Part shown: positions 34,367 through 42,358 of the stretch, piece after piece
Position numbering within the stretch: position 1 is the first letter of the stretch
Layout of the letters: every line of letters begins with the position of its first letter
Assembly: GCA_030433805.1 (NCBI GenBank)
Contig: JARUXA010000021.1
Coordinates: 20,938-84,937, forward strand
Length of the DNA: 64,000 nucleotides
DNA from: Sphingomonas sp. PsM26
GTDB lineage: Bacteria > Pseudomonadota > Alphaproteobacteria > Sphingomonadales > Sphingomonadaceae
Reading direction: 5' to 3'
Translations under genes and position numbers: made by a program
Notes under the pieces: generated by a model
What the model was told of the DNA's origin: nothing
Databases searched by the model: none
Seen by the model: only the letters and a program-made list of their open reading frames with translations

Positions 34367-35473
34367 TCAATCGTGTCGAGCGACGATGACACGGCAGGTG
34401 AGCGGCATCGGGGTGGACAAGGTTCGTACCGCGCCGAACCCGGCAGCGCGCAGCATGGCGCCGATTTCCGCGGGCGTGCGGGGGCGGCCCGATCCCATCG
34501 CGAGCAGATACAGCCCGAAATATGCGTCTCCGGACGGTTCGGCACCGGGCGTTTGCGCCATCGGTTCGGCGATCAGCACCCGCCCGCCGCGTGGCAGGGC
34601 GGCGTGGATCGCGCGCAACAGCGTCAGCGCTGGGCCATCGTCGTGATCGTGGAGGACGCGTACCAGCGTAATCATATCATAACCGTGCGGCAGCGGGTCG
34701 TGCAGGAAGCTCCCCGCATGGACAGTACTCCGCGCGCCCAGCCCAGCGACGGCGAGTCGTTCTTGCGCCCGCGCCGCGACCGCCGGCAGATCGAACAGCC
34801 CGAGGTCGAGCGCCGGCACTGCCGCCGCGACCGCCTCGAGAAACCGGCCCTCCCCACCCCCGACGTCGAGCATCCGCCGATGCCGGGCAAACCGATAGGA
34901 TTGCAGGATTTGCGTCGCCACAAGCGGTTGCGATGCGGCCATCAGGCCGGAATATGCGCGGACGTCCTCTGCACCACCGTTTCCGGGCTGTTCGGCATAG
35001 GTCCAGTACCGCGCAAGCGCTCCACCGCCGCCGCCACGCCGGAGCAGCGCAACCGGATCAGCCAGGTCGGCATAGAGCAAGGGATGGTGTGCGATCATCT
35101 CGGTAATGCCGGCATTCCCGCGCAGCGCCGCCCCGGCGCTGCCAAGGACCCAATCGGCCCCTACCCGTTCGACCAGCCGAATCGCGGCCGCCGCGCGTAA
35201 CAGGCGCAGCGCACCATCCGGCGACAAACCGCAGTGATCCGCCACGGACTCGACCCTGGTCGGTCCGCGCGCCAGAAGATCGAGCACGCCGGTCTCGACA
35301 CAGGCCGCGAGCGTCTGGCTGTAGACGAACCCCGCGACCAGATCGAACAGCGTACGCGCACGGGCCTGCGCGACCGGACGCGTCAGCCAGAAGCGGGTCG
35401 CGAACTGCTGGAATCGCGGGGACGACAGCATTGCGTTGCGCCACGCGATCCAGGCACCGCGGAACCGCGGCAT
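34367..35473 (-). CDS. crtF: Hydroxyneurosporene/demethylspheroidene O-methyltransferase
   Basis: Methylates the tertiary hydroxyl of acyclic carotenoids using S-adenosylmethionine. The 368-aa protein has an N-terminal helical dimerisation region (LFDLVAGFVYSQTLAACVETG) and a C-terminal methyltransferase domain with RMLDVGGGEGRFLEAVAA and VRVLHDHDDGPALTLLRAIH. Start at ATG 35473 (AAAGGG upstream, 40 nt after the PpsR site); ATG 35512 is possible but abuts the operator and has no ribosome site. Confidence 0.92.
   Translation of the reverse strand: MPRFRGAWIAWRNAMLSSPRFQQFATRFWLTRPVAQARARTLFDLVAGFVYSQTLAACVETGVLDLLARGPTRVESVADHCGLSPDGALRLLRAAAAIRLVERVGADWVLGSAGAALRGNAGITEMIAHHPLLYADLADPVALLRRGGGGGALARYWTYAEQPGNGGAEDVRAYSGLMAASQPLVATQILQSYRFARHRRMLDVGGGEGRFLEAVAAAVPALDLGLFDLPAVAARAQERLAVAGLGARSTVHAGSFLHDPLPHGYDMITLVRVLHDHDDGPALTLLRAIHAALPRGGRVLIAEPMAQTPGAEPSGDAYFGLYLLAMGSGRPRTPAEIGAMLRAAGFGAVRTLSTPMPLTCRVIVARHD
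34374..34391. promoter_or_regulatory. Second PpsR site upstream of bchC, inside the 3' end of crtF
   Basis: TGTCGAGCGACGATGACA, exact TGT-N12-ACA match, lying within the last codons of crtF. Fifty-two bp from the first site, about five helical turns, so two PpsR tetramers could sit on the same face. Confidence 0.65.
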
Positions 35474-35513
35474 ATAGCCCTTTGACTTATCGCTCGATCT
35501 GGACGACACCATA

Positions 35514-35531
35514 TGTCCAGTTGAGTGGACA
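35514..35531. promoter_or_regulatory. PpsR binding site between crtF and crtD
   Basis: TGTCCAGTTGAGTGGACA, exact TGT-N12-ACA match with near-perfect symmetry, 41 bp before the crtF start and 38 bp before the crtD start. It can control both divergent carotenoid operons. Confidence 0.8.
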
Positions 35532-35568
35532 CTTGCTGGCGTCCGGTCAACAGGCTGGAGCCGGACGG

Positions 35569-37161
35569 ATGGCAACGCAGGACAAGATCGTCGTCATTGG
35601 TGCCGGGATCGGCGGGCTGGTCAGCGCAGCTCTGCTCGCGGCGCGCGGCCTTGGGGTCACGGTACTCGAAGCCGCCACCGCGCCGGGGGGCAAGATGCGC
35701 GAAGTCCAGACAGGCACGGGCCTGGACAGCGCGGCGATCGACGGTGGACCGACGGTCTTCACGCTGCGCCATGTGTTCGACGAGATTTTCGATCGTTGCG
35801 GGGCATCGCTCGACGACGCGCTGACGCTTGTCCCCGCGACGATCCTTGCGCGCCACGCCTGGGGCACGGACCGACTCGACCTGTTCGCCGACCCCGCCGC
35901 GAGTGAGGGCGCAATCGGTGACTTCGCCGGCGCGCGCGAGGCGGCGGGATACCGGGCGTTTCGTGCCGAAGCGCGGCGGATCTTCGAAACGCTCGACCGC
36001 CCGTTTCTGCAGGCACCGCAGACCAATCCGCTTGGGCTGACATGGCGGATGGGCTGGCGCGGGTTCGCCGATCTCAATCGGATCCGTCCGTATGAAAGCC
36101 TGTGGCGCGCGCTGGGCGATCATTTCCGCGATCCGCGATTGCGCCAATTGTTCGGTCGCTACGCGACCTATTGTGGCTCATCGCCCTTTCAGTGCCCCGC
36201 GACGCTGATGCTGATCGCGCATGTCGAGGCATCGGGTGTCTGGCTGATCGACGGCGGCATGCACCGGCTTGCGCGTGCGCTCGAAGCGTTGGCGCTGCGC
36301 AACGGCGCGATCTTTCGCTACGCCGCACCGGTCGCCGAAATGCTGGTCGAACATGGACGCGCGGCGGGGGTGGTGCTCGCATCGGGCGAACGGATCGTAG
36401 CGCGGGCGGTGGTGTGCAACGCCGATCCCGCAGCGCTGGCAGCGGGTACGTTCGGCGCGGCGGTGCGACGCGCGGTCCCTGCCGTGCCCCTCAGGCGCCG
36501 CTCGTCCTCGGCGATGGTCTGGTGCGCGCGGGGTACCGCGACCGGGTTCCCGCTGGTGCGGCACAATGTCTTTTTTTCGGGCGACTCGCGCGCAGAATTC
36601 GCGGCGCTTGCGGCGGGTCGGCTCGCGCACGATCCGAGCGTCTATGTCTGCGCGCAGGATCGCGGCGCGGATGACGCGCGCGCAGGCGACGGCCCCGAAC
36701 GCTTTCCGATCCAGGAACGCTTCCAGATCATCGTGAATGCGCCTCCCACCGGCGACACCCACCCCCTCACTCAAGCGGAGACGGACCAATGTACCCAGTC
36801 GATGCACGCAACGCTCAGCCGGGCCGGGCTGACGCTGGACTTGCCGGCGCAGGCAACGGTGCTGACCACACCGGCCGACTTCGCCACCCTCTTCCCATCG
36901 ACGGGTGGAGCCCTTTATGGACAGGCCTCGCACGGGTGGGCGGCGTCCTTCCGGCGCCCCGGCAGCCGGACGCGGATCCCTGGGCTCTACTGCGCGGGCG
37001 GGAGTACCCATCCGGGCGCGGGCGTCCCGATGGCGGCCTTGTCCGCCCGCCTAGCCGTCGACTCCCTGCTCAGGGACCACGCTTCGATGGCGCGGTCGCA
37101 CCCGGTGGCTATGCCTGGTGGTATGTCGACGCGTTCAGCGCGGACCGTCGCTTCGGCCTGA
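35569..37161 (+). CDS. crtD: Hydroxyneurosporene (methoxyneurosporene) desaturase
   Basis: Introduces the C3,4 double bond in acyclic hydroxy/methoxy carotenoids. The 530-aa flavoprotein starts with KIVVIGAGIGGLVSAALLAARG (about 6-27) and ends its family core with GLYCAGGSTHPGAGVPMAALSARLAVDSLL, the CrtI-type FAD motif. GGAG lies 8 nt before ATG 35569. About 30 residues beyond the usual end of the family run over the 5' part of crtC, so the stop at 37161 lies well inside crtC. Confidence 0.93.
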   Translation: MATQDKIVVIGAGIGGLVSAALLAARGLGVTVLEAATAPGGKMREVQTGTGLDSAAIDGGPTVFTLRHVFDEIFDRCGASLDDALTLVPATILARHAWGTDRLDLFADPAASEGAIGDFAGAREAAGYRAFRAEARRIFETLDRPFLQAPQTNPLGLTWRMGWRGFADLNRIRPYESLWRALGDHFRDPRLRQLFGRYATYCGSSPFQCPATLMLIAHVEASGVWLIDGGMHRLARALEALALRNGAIFRYAAPVAEMLVEHGRAAGVVLASGERIVARAVVCNADPAALAAGTFGAAVRRAVPAVPLRRRSSSAMVWCARGTATGFPLVRHNVFFSGDSRAEFAALAAGRLAHDPSVYVCAQDRGADDARAGDGPERFPIQERFQIIVNAPPTGDTHPLTQAETDQCTQSMHATLSRAGLTLDLPAQATVLTTPADFATLFPSTGGALYGQASHGWAASFRRPGSRTRIPGLYCAGGSTHPGAGVPMAALSARLAVDSLLRDHASMARSHPVAMPGGMSTRSARTVASA

Positions 37162-37994
37162 CGATCATCGCCTTCGTGGGCAGCGTGTTCTCGCCCTATT
37201 ACAAGCTGTCGGGGCGGGCGCGGCCGGACAATCACTGCGCGATCAACGTGGCGTTGTGCGGTCCGCGCGGGGGTGCCTGGGCGATGACCGAACGCGGCGA
37301 GAAGCGCGTCCAGCGCGACGCCGATCATTTCGCGGTCGGGCCGAGCGCGCTGAGCTGGGACGGCGACACGCTGGTGATCGACATCGCCGAGATTTCCGCC
37401 CCGCTGCCTTATCCCGTGCGCGGGACGGTGCGGGTGCGGCCCGAGATGATCGGCACGACCGCCTTCGCGCTCGACCCCGATCTGCGCCACCGCTGGCACC
37501 CGGTCGCGCCGCGTGCCCGGGTCGAGGTCGATATGGTGCATCCGGGGGTGCGCTGGTCGGGGGACGGCTATTTCGATTCGAACTTCGGCGACGAACCGCT
37601 CGAGACGGGGTTCGACGACTGGCATTGGGCGCGCGCGCACCTGAAAAACGACGTCGCGGTGCTGTACGAGGGCCGCCGCCGAAACGGCGATCCGTTCGAT
37701 CTCGCGCTCAAGTTCGACCGGCAGGGGCGCTGGCACGATGTCGCGCCGCCGCCGCGCGTGGTGCTGCCGCGGACAGGCTGGCTTGTCCCGCGCGCGACTC
37801 GCGCCGACCCGGGATCGACGCCCACCGTCGCCAAGACGTGGATCGACGCGCCTTTCTACGCGCGTTCGGCGCTCGACACGCGGTTGTTCGGCGAGTCCGT
37901 TCGCGCGGTGCATGAAAGCCTGTCGCTCGGGCGGTTCCGCTCACCGATCGTCCAGTCGATGCTCCCCTACCGGATGCCCCGCGCTTTCTGGTGA
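36936..37994 (+). CDS. crtC: Acyclic carotenoid 1,2-hydratase, 5' end uncertain
   Basis: Adds water across the C1,2 bond of acyclic carotenoids before CrtD and CrtF act. Clear CrtC sequence runs from GPRFDGAVAPGGYAWWYVDA (37074 on) through FVGSVFSPYYKLSGRARPDN and GYFDSNFGDEPLETGFDDWHW to the stop. No ATG occurs in frame near the expected start. The nearest upstream usable codon is GTG 36936, used here; CTG 36990 is the other candidate. Either one overlaps crtD heavily (226 nt for GTG). A start-region mutation, an unusual start codon or a small sequence error are all possible. Confidence 0.85.
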   Translation: MGGVLPAPRQPDADPWALLRGREYPSGRGRPDGGLVRPPSRRLPAQGPRFDGAVAPGGYAWWYVDAFSADRRFGLTIIAFVGSVFSPYYKLSGRARPDNHCAINVALCGPRGGAWAMTERGEKRVQRDADHFAVGPSALSWDGDTLVIDIAEISAPLPYPVRGTVRVRPEMIGTTAFALDPDLRHRWHPVAPRARVEVDMVHPGVRWSGDGYFDSNFGDEPLETGFDDWHWARAHLKNDVAVLYEGRRRNGDPFDLALKFDRQGRWHDVAPPPRVVLPRTGWLVPRATRADPGSTPTVAKTWIDAPFYARSALDTRLFGESVRAVHESLSLGRFRSPIVQSMLPYRMPRAFW

Positions 37995-38141
37995 GTCGTC
38001 GGGTGGGGCGGCTTGCTTTGCCTTGTCCTTCGCGATCTCGCGATTGATCGACACGAGCTGCCAGACAATAAAAACGACGGTCGGCACACCGACGATCGCC
38101 ATGTCGAGCAAGGCAAACAGGTTGGCGTTCGAGGCGTTCAT
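37941..38141 (-). CDS. Small single-span membrane protein downstream of bchO
   Basis: A 66-aa protein with one membrane segment (VGVPTVVFIVWQLVSINREI) followed by a charged, Pro-rich tail. ATG overlaps the bchO stop by 4 nt (ATGA), so it is the last gene of bchI-D-O. Its 3' end overlaps the 3' end of crtC on the other strand by 54 nt. I do not recognise the family; the coupling and the composition support a real gene. Confidence 0.65.
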   Translation of the reverse strand: MNASNANLFALLDMAIVGVPTVVFIVWQLVSINREIAKDKAKQAAPPDDSPESAGHPVGEHRLDDR

Positions 38142-39019
38142 GCCGACGTCCCCTTCGCCGCGAAACCGCTGATCAGCGCTGCAATGTCGGCTGGCCGTTC
38201 CTCGTGCGCGAGATGACCGAGGGCGGGCAACAGTTCGACTTGGCAGTCGGGGATCAACACCGCCGCGCCGTTCACCGATGACAGCGGAATCGCCGCATCC
38301 GCCGCACCGTGAATCAGCAGGCTCGGCACGCCGACCCGTGGAAGGTCGCGCGCGAGCATGTCGAGGTCCCACGCCGCCATCATCGTCAGCGCGCCCGCGA
38401 CATGATCGGAGGTGGAGAACAGTCGTCGATAATATCCCACGCCGACAGGATCGATCCGCGACCCCGTCGCCTGCGTGACATAGCGCCCCGCATCCCCCGG
38501 CCCACGCGCCAGCCCGGCAACGACATGCGGCGCGAACGGATTGACGAACAGCATTCTGGCGAGCGTCGGGAACAGCTTGGCCGCAAGCCCGGGGAACGGC
38601 ATCAGCGCCGGGTTGAGCCCGACGAAGGCACGCGGGCGGGCATGACCGTCGAGCACCATCCGCAACGCGATCGCCGCCCCCGCCGAATGACCGACGAGCA
38701 GATCGGGCGTAAGGCCAAGCGTGCCGAGCAGATCGCCGACCGCACGCGCCATCGCGGGCATCGCCAGCCCGCCGACCGGACGCCCGGTGGTGAAGCCATG
38801 CCCCGGCAGGTCGGGTGCAACGACGGTGAACTGCGCGGCGAGCAGCGGCGCGAGATCGCGCCAGCTATGTGTCGCGGCCCCCGTGCCGTGGAGCAGCACT
38901 ACCACCGGTCCCGCGCCCATCACCTGCACGTGCCAGCGGATGCGTGCGGTATCGACGAACCGGCTGCTTGCGTGATTGGGCCAGTCGCGCCCCTCGACCG
39001 ACCAGGTCGCGCGGCTCAT
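38138..39019 (-). CDS. bchO: BchO, alpha/beta-hydrolase of the Mg chelatase operon
   Basis: A 293-aa alpha/beta-fold protein with the oxyanion stretch VVVLLHGTGAATHSW, nucleophile elbow VGHSAGAAIALRM and a late His in LPALGHLAHEERP. BchO follows bchI and bchD in purple bacteria; a role in Mg chelation or product handling is suggested but unproven. Overlaps bchD and the 66-aa gene by 4 nt each. Confidence 0.92.
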   Translation of the reverse strand: MSRATWSVEGRDWPNHASSRFVDTARIRWHVQVMGAGPVVVLLHGTGAATHSWRDLAPLLAAQFTVVAPDLPGHGFTTGRPVGGLAMPAMARAVGDLLGTLGLTPDLLVGHSAGAAIALRMVLDGHARPRAFVGLNPALMPFPGLAAKLFPTLARMLFVNPFAPHVVAGLARGPGDAGRYVTQATGSRIDPVGVGYYRRLFSTSDHVAGALTMMAAWDLDMLARDLPRVGVPSLLIHGAADAAIPLSSVNGAAVLIPDCQVELLPALGHLAHEERPADIAALISGFAAKGTSA

Positions 39020-40821
39020 GCTGCCTGCACCGCACTGACCGCACGGTGCATCGCCGCGGCATCCGCGCGCGGCAACGGCAGGTAGCGCGCGCCCATCGCC
39101 AGCGCGAGCCGTGCGCCTTCGGGGCGTGGCCGCGCGGATGTATCGACGAACGCCACGCCGATCCCCGCCTGGCCGATCGCGCGCGCGGCCTGTTCGGCGT
39201 CATGCTCGGCGCGCTCGCGTACTGCGCTGCCATCCAGCGCGATGTTTCCGCGCCCGTCGGTCAGCACGACGAGGAACGGCGTCCTCCCGCGCGCACGCGC
39301 TGCTTCGGCGAGCGTGCGCGCCGTCTCCAGCCCGGCGGCAAGCGGCGTCCCCCCGCCCCCCGGCAGTTCCGCCAATGCGCGGCGTGCGCGGGTGAGCGAG
39401 CGTGTCGGCGGCAGCATCAGCTCCGCGCCCGCTCCGCGAAACGCGATGAGGGCGACCTGCGCGCGTTTGACGTAAGCCTGTGCAAGCAACAGCTCGACCG
39501 CACCCTTGGCTTCCGCCAGCCGCGCGACCGCCGCCGAGCCCGACGCATCGACCGCGAAGATCGTCAGCGTTTCCGCACGCGTCTCGAACCGGCGAATGCG
39601 CAGGTCGTCGCGGCGGATGCGGACCGGTCCGTCCCCGCGCGCTCGCAGTGCCTGCCACGGCGCGGCGGCGCGCAGCGTATCGATCAGGCTGAGCCGCAGG
39701 CCCCCGCGCGGCACTCCGGCGCGCGCGCCAAGCGGGCGCCCATGCAGGGGTGACTTGCGCCGCTCGCCCGCGCCACGCGCGCGGTTGCCGCCACGTCTGC
39801 CGCGCCCGGCGGCAAGCTGTTCGAGCACATCGCGCGGGAGCGTTGCGAGCGCGGCTTCGAGAATCATGTCCTCGGGGAGATCGGGGGTGGCCCGTTCCTC
39901 CTCGCTCGAATCACTCTCGGGCGGCGGCGGCGGTGGATCACTGGCGCTATCCGCCTCGGGTGGCGCAGGTAGCCGGGTCGCGCGCGGGGCGAGGACGAGG
40001 CGGACCGCGAGGATCAGATCGTCCGCGTCGATCGTCTCGCGTCCGGCCAGCGCTGCGGCCGCGCGCGCAGCGCGGAGCGCAAACAACGGGGCGCGCGCGG
40101 ACTCCACGCCCAGCGCGAGCGCAGTGGCCGCTAGGATCGCGTGCGGATCGATCGTGCTTTGCGATCCGGCATTGCGGGTTTCCTCGTTCTTCTTCCCTCT
40201 TCCGTGCGTCTCCCCTTCTTCCTTCCCCGGCGCAGGCCGGGGCCCAGTTGCGCAGGGTGCAGTCATCGCGCGCTGCGCCATGCCCCCATCGTTCCTCGAC
40301 TGGGCCCCGGCCTGCGCCGGGGAAGCGTAGACATCCGACACCCGACACCCTGATAGATCGATCCGGAACGCCAGCCGCTCCACCAGCGCGGGCGGCACCG
40401 ATTCGTCTTCCACCCCGTCGTCGAGCGCTACCACCGCAATCCGCACGGTCGCATCCTCCACCGCACCCGCGTCGAGCGCGGCCGCGATTCGTGCTGCGGT
40501 CGCCTCGGTCATCCGTTCCGCCATCGGCAGCACGACCAGCCCGCCGTCCGCCGCCGCCAGCACGCCGCGCTGACGCACCGGGCGACCCAGGGCGAGCGTC
40601 GCCCCGAGATCCAGCCCGCCTAACAGCGCGTCGTCATCGACATGGACGGGAATCCGCCGCGACGGTGCGCCGTCGGGCAATCCGGCACGCAGCGCAGCAA
40701 CCACCTGATCGCGCACTGCACCTCCGCCGTGAAGGATCAGCCCCCCCAGCCCGACCGGATCGACGGCACATAACCGCGCCGCCAGCAGCGCATCGTCCAG
40801 CGCCGATGGCGCATCGCTCAT
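39016..40821 (-). CDS. bchD: Magnesium chelatase subunit D, with an in-frame palindromic insert
   Basis: AAA+-like platform subunit that with BchI drives BchH. The 601-aa protein has a degenerate AAA+ N-terminal part, an acidic Pro-rich linker (ADSASDPPPPPPESDSSEEE), and a C-terminal von Willebrand A domain with MIDAS residues in AVDASGSAA and FLVVLTDGRGN. Residues about 167-200 are encoded by a 102-bp palindromic element, with basic low-complexity sequence after it, between two AAA+-core segments (LAFRIDLSGCRV and TIDPHAILAATAL). No frame is lost, so the insert appears tolerated. ATGA overlap with bchI. Confidence 0.94.
   Translation of the reverse strand: MSDAPSALDDALLAARLCAVDPVGLGGLILHGGGAVRDQVVAALRAGLPDGAPSRRIPVHVDDDALLGGLDLGATLALGRPVRQRGVLAAADGGLVVLPMAERMTEATAARIAAALDAGAVEDATVRIAVVALDDGVEDESVPPALVERLAFRIDLSGCRVSDVYASPAQAGAQSRNDGGMAQRAMTAPCATGPRPAPGKEEGETHGRGKKNEETRNAGSQSTIDPHAILAATALALGVESARAPLFALRAARAAAALAGRETIDADDLILAVRLVLAPRATRLPAPPEADSASDPPPPPPESDSSEEERATPDLPEDMILEAALATLPRDVLEQLAAGRGRRGGNRARGAGERRKSPLHGRPLGARAGVPRGGLRLSLIDTLRAAAPWQALRARGDGPVRIRRDDLRIRRFETRAETLTIFAVDASGSAAVARLAEAKGAVELLLAQAYVKRAQVALIAFRGAGAELMLPPTRSLTRARRALAELPGGGGTPLAAGLETARTLAEAARARGRTPFLVVLTDGRGNIALDGSAVRERAEHDAEQAARAIGQAGIGVAFVDTSARPRPEGARLALAMGARYLPLPRADAAAMHRAVSAVQAA
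40223..40324 (-). repeat. 102-bp palindromic element (family A) inside bchD
   Basis: 26-bp arms (40223-40248, 40299-40324; core CCCCGGCGCAGGCCGGGG) and a 50-bp centre. Read along bchD it gives SPAQAGAQ to TGPRPAPGK, the same frame and orientation as in bchB; the centres align across the copies (shared GCGCGCGAT). Confidence 0.95.
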
Positions 40822-41798
40822 GCCGCTGCCAGGTCTTCCAGTGCGCGCTCGATCCGCACGGTCGAGCCAGTCTCGTCGAGCACCCCGCGCCGCAACCGAT
40901 GCCGCAGCGCCAGCGGCGCAATCCGCGCGATGTGCTCCGCGGTGACCGCCGCCGCACCTTCCAGCGCGGCAAGCGCGCGACTGGCGCGCATCAAGGTCAA
41001 CTCGCCGCGCAACCCGTCCGCGCCGACCGTCATGCACAGTGTCGCCGCACGTGCCAGCATGGCGTCGGGCACCACCACCGCCGACAGCCCGGCACGACCA
41101 CGCGCGATCCGCTTGAGTGTCTTGCGTTCGGCGCTGCGCCACATGTCCGCAAAGGCGTCCGGCGTGCGTTCGAACGCATCGCAGCGTTTGAGGATCTCGA
41201 TTCGGCTCGTCAGATCCTGCGGGGTGCGCACTTCGACCGACAGGCCAAAGCGATCGAGCAATTGCGGGCGCAATTCGCCTTCCTCGGGATTGCCGCTGCC
41301 GACCAGCACGAACCGCGCCGGGTGACGCACCGACAACCCCTCGCGCTCGACGACGTTTTCGCCCGACGCCGCGACGTCGAGCAACAAGTCGACGATATGG
41401 TCCTCGAGCAGATTGACCTCGTCGATATACAGGAAGCCGCCGTTCGCGCGCGCAAGCAGCCCCGGCTCAAATGCCTTGACCCCCGCGCCCAGCGCGCGTT
41501 CGAGATCAAGCGCACCGACCACGCGATCCTCGGTCGCGCCGAGCGGGAGATCGACGAACGGCACGGGCACGGTCGCCTTCGCAGGCGGCGGTGGCATTCC
41601 TTCGGGGTGATACCCGGCGAGCACGGCGGGCATTGGCGGCAGCAACGCCGCCAATGCGCGTACGGCGGTCGACTTGCCCGTCCCACGATCGCCGAACACC
41701 ATCACCCCGCCGATCCGCGGATCGACTGCCGCGATCAGCAGCGCGAGCTTCATCTCGTCCTGACCGACGATCGCCGAAAAGGGGAAGGTCCTGCCCAT
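40818..41798 (-). CDS. bchI: Magnesium chelatase ATPase subunit I
   Basis: AAA+ ATPase that forms the motor ring of Mg chelatase. The 326-aa protein begins MGRTFPFSAIVGQDEMKLAL, with Walker A VFGDRGTGKSTAVRAL, Walker B FLYIDEVNLLEDHIVD and sensor LVGSGNPEEGELRPQLLDRF. Start at ATG 41798, matching the family; the open frame upstream crosses a PpsR site. Confidence 0.97.
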   Translation of the reverse strand: MGRTFPFSAIVGQDEMKLALLIAAVDPRIGGVMVFGDRGTGKSTAVRALAALLPPMPAVLAGYHPEGMPPPPAKATVPVPFVDLPLGATEDRVVGALDLERALGAGVKAFEPGLLARANGGFLYIDEVNLLEDHIVDLLLDVAASGENVVEREGLSVRHPARFVLVGSGNPEEGELRPQLLDRFGLSVEVRTPQDLTSRIEILKRCDAFERTPDAFADMWRSAERKTLKRIARGRAGLSAVVVPDAMLARAATLCMTVGADGLRGELTLMRASRALAALEGAAAVTAEHIARIAPLALRHRLRRGVLDETGSTVRIERALEDLAAA

Positions 41799-41806
41799 TG
41801 CCAATG

Positions 41807-41824
41807 TGTACCACGTACTTGACA
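41807..41824. promoter_or_regulatory. PpsR binding site between bchI and the second tspO
   Basis: TGTACCACGTACTTGACA, exact TGT-N12-ACA match, 9 bp before the bchI start and 33 bp before the tspO pseudogene start. Likely operator for both divergent units. Confidence 0.8.
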
Positions 41825-41857
41825 CGCGGCAAGTGGACACTGGCTATTGTCGGTCCG

Positions 41858-42358
41858 ATGGACCATGAAATGCGGATGAACCCGCTTTATGTATCCGGCG
41901 CAGGTGCGATCGTGCTGCTCGTCGTCGGCGGTCTCGCGACGCCGATCGGTTCCTGGTACCACGATCTGCGCAAACCGAGCTGGCAACCGCCCAACTGGCT
42001 GTTCGGTCCTGCATGGACGATCCTGCTGGGGCTGGCGGCATGGTCGGCGGCGATCGCCTAGACAGCGGCACCGGATGCAGCCGGACGCCGCGCGGTCGTC
42101 ATCCTGTTTGCGGTCAACGCGCTGTTCCATTTCCTGTGGAGCCCGCTGTTCTTCGCGCTGCGTCGACCGGACTGGGCGCTGGTCGAGGTCATTTTTTTAT
42201 GGGCATCACTGGTGGCGCTGCTGGTCGGGCTTGCGCCGATCTCTACGTTCGCCGCCTGGCTGATCGTGCCGTATTTCTTATGGGTCAGCTTTGCCGCCGC
42301 GCTCAACCGGGCGATCGTCCGGCTCAACGCGCCGTTCGGGCAGCAGATCGGTTCGTAG
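41858..42358 (+). pseudogene. tspO: Second tspO, interrupted by an in-frame TAG
   Basis: The frame from ATG 41858 encodes a normal TspO N-terminal part (YHDLRKPSWQPPNWLFGPAWT) but meets TAG at 42059-42061 after codon 67. The same frame then continues with family-typical sequence (AVNALFHFLWSPLFFALRRPDWALVE, then NRAIVRLNAPFG) to a second TAG at 42356. Full length without the stop would be 166 residues, close to the intact TspO at 1930-2433. The lack of other damage suggests a recent nonsense mutation or a base-call error. Confidence 0.88.

Noticed and set aside
36789..36935. ATG 36789 as the crtC start
   Set aside because: It would add over 90 residues of Arg/Gly/Pro-rich shadow sequence unlike CrtC and lies deep inside crtD.
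42059..42061. Recoded TAG (pyrrolysine) in the second tspO
   Set aside because: TspO proteins have no known recoded residue, and nothing in the window suggests a pyrrolysine system; mutation or base error is simpler.
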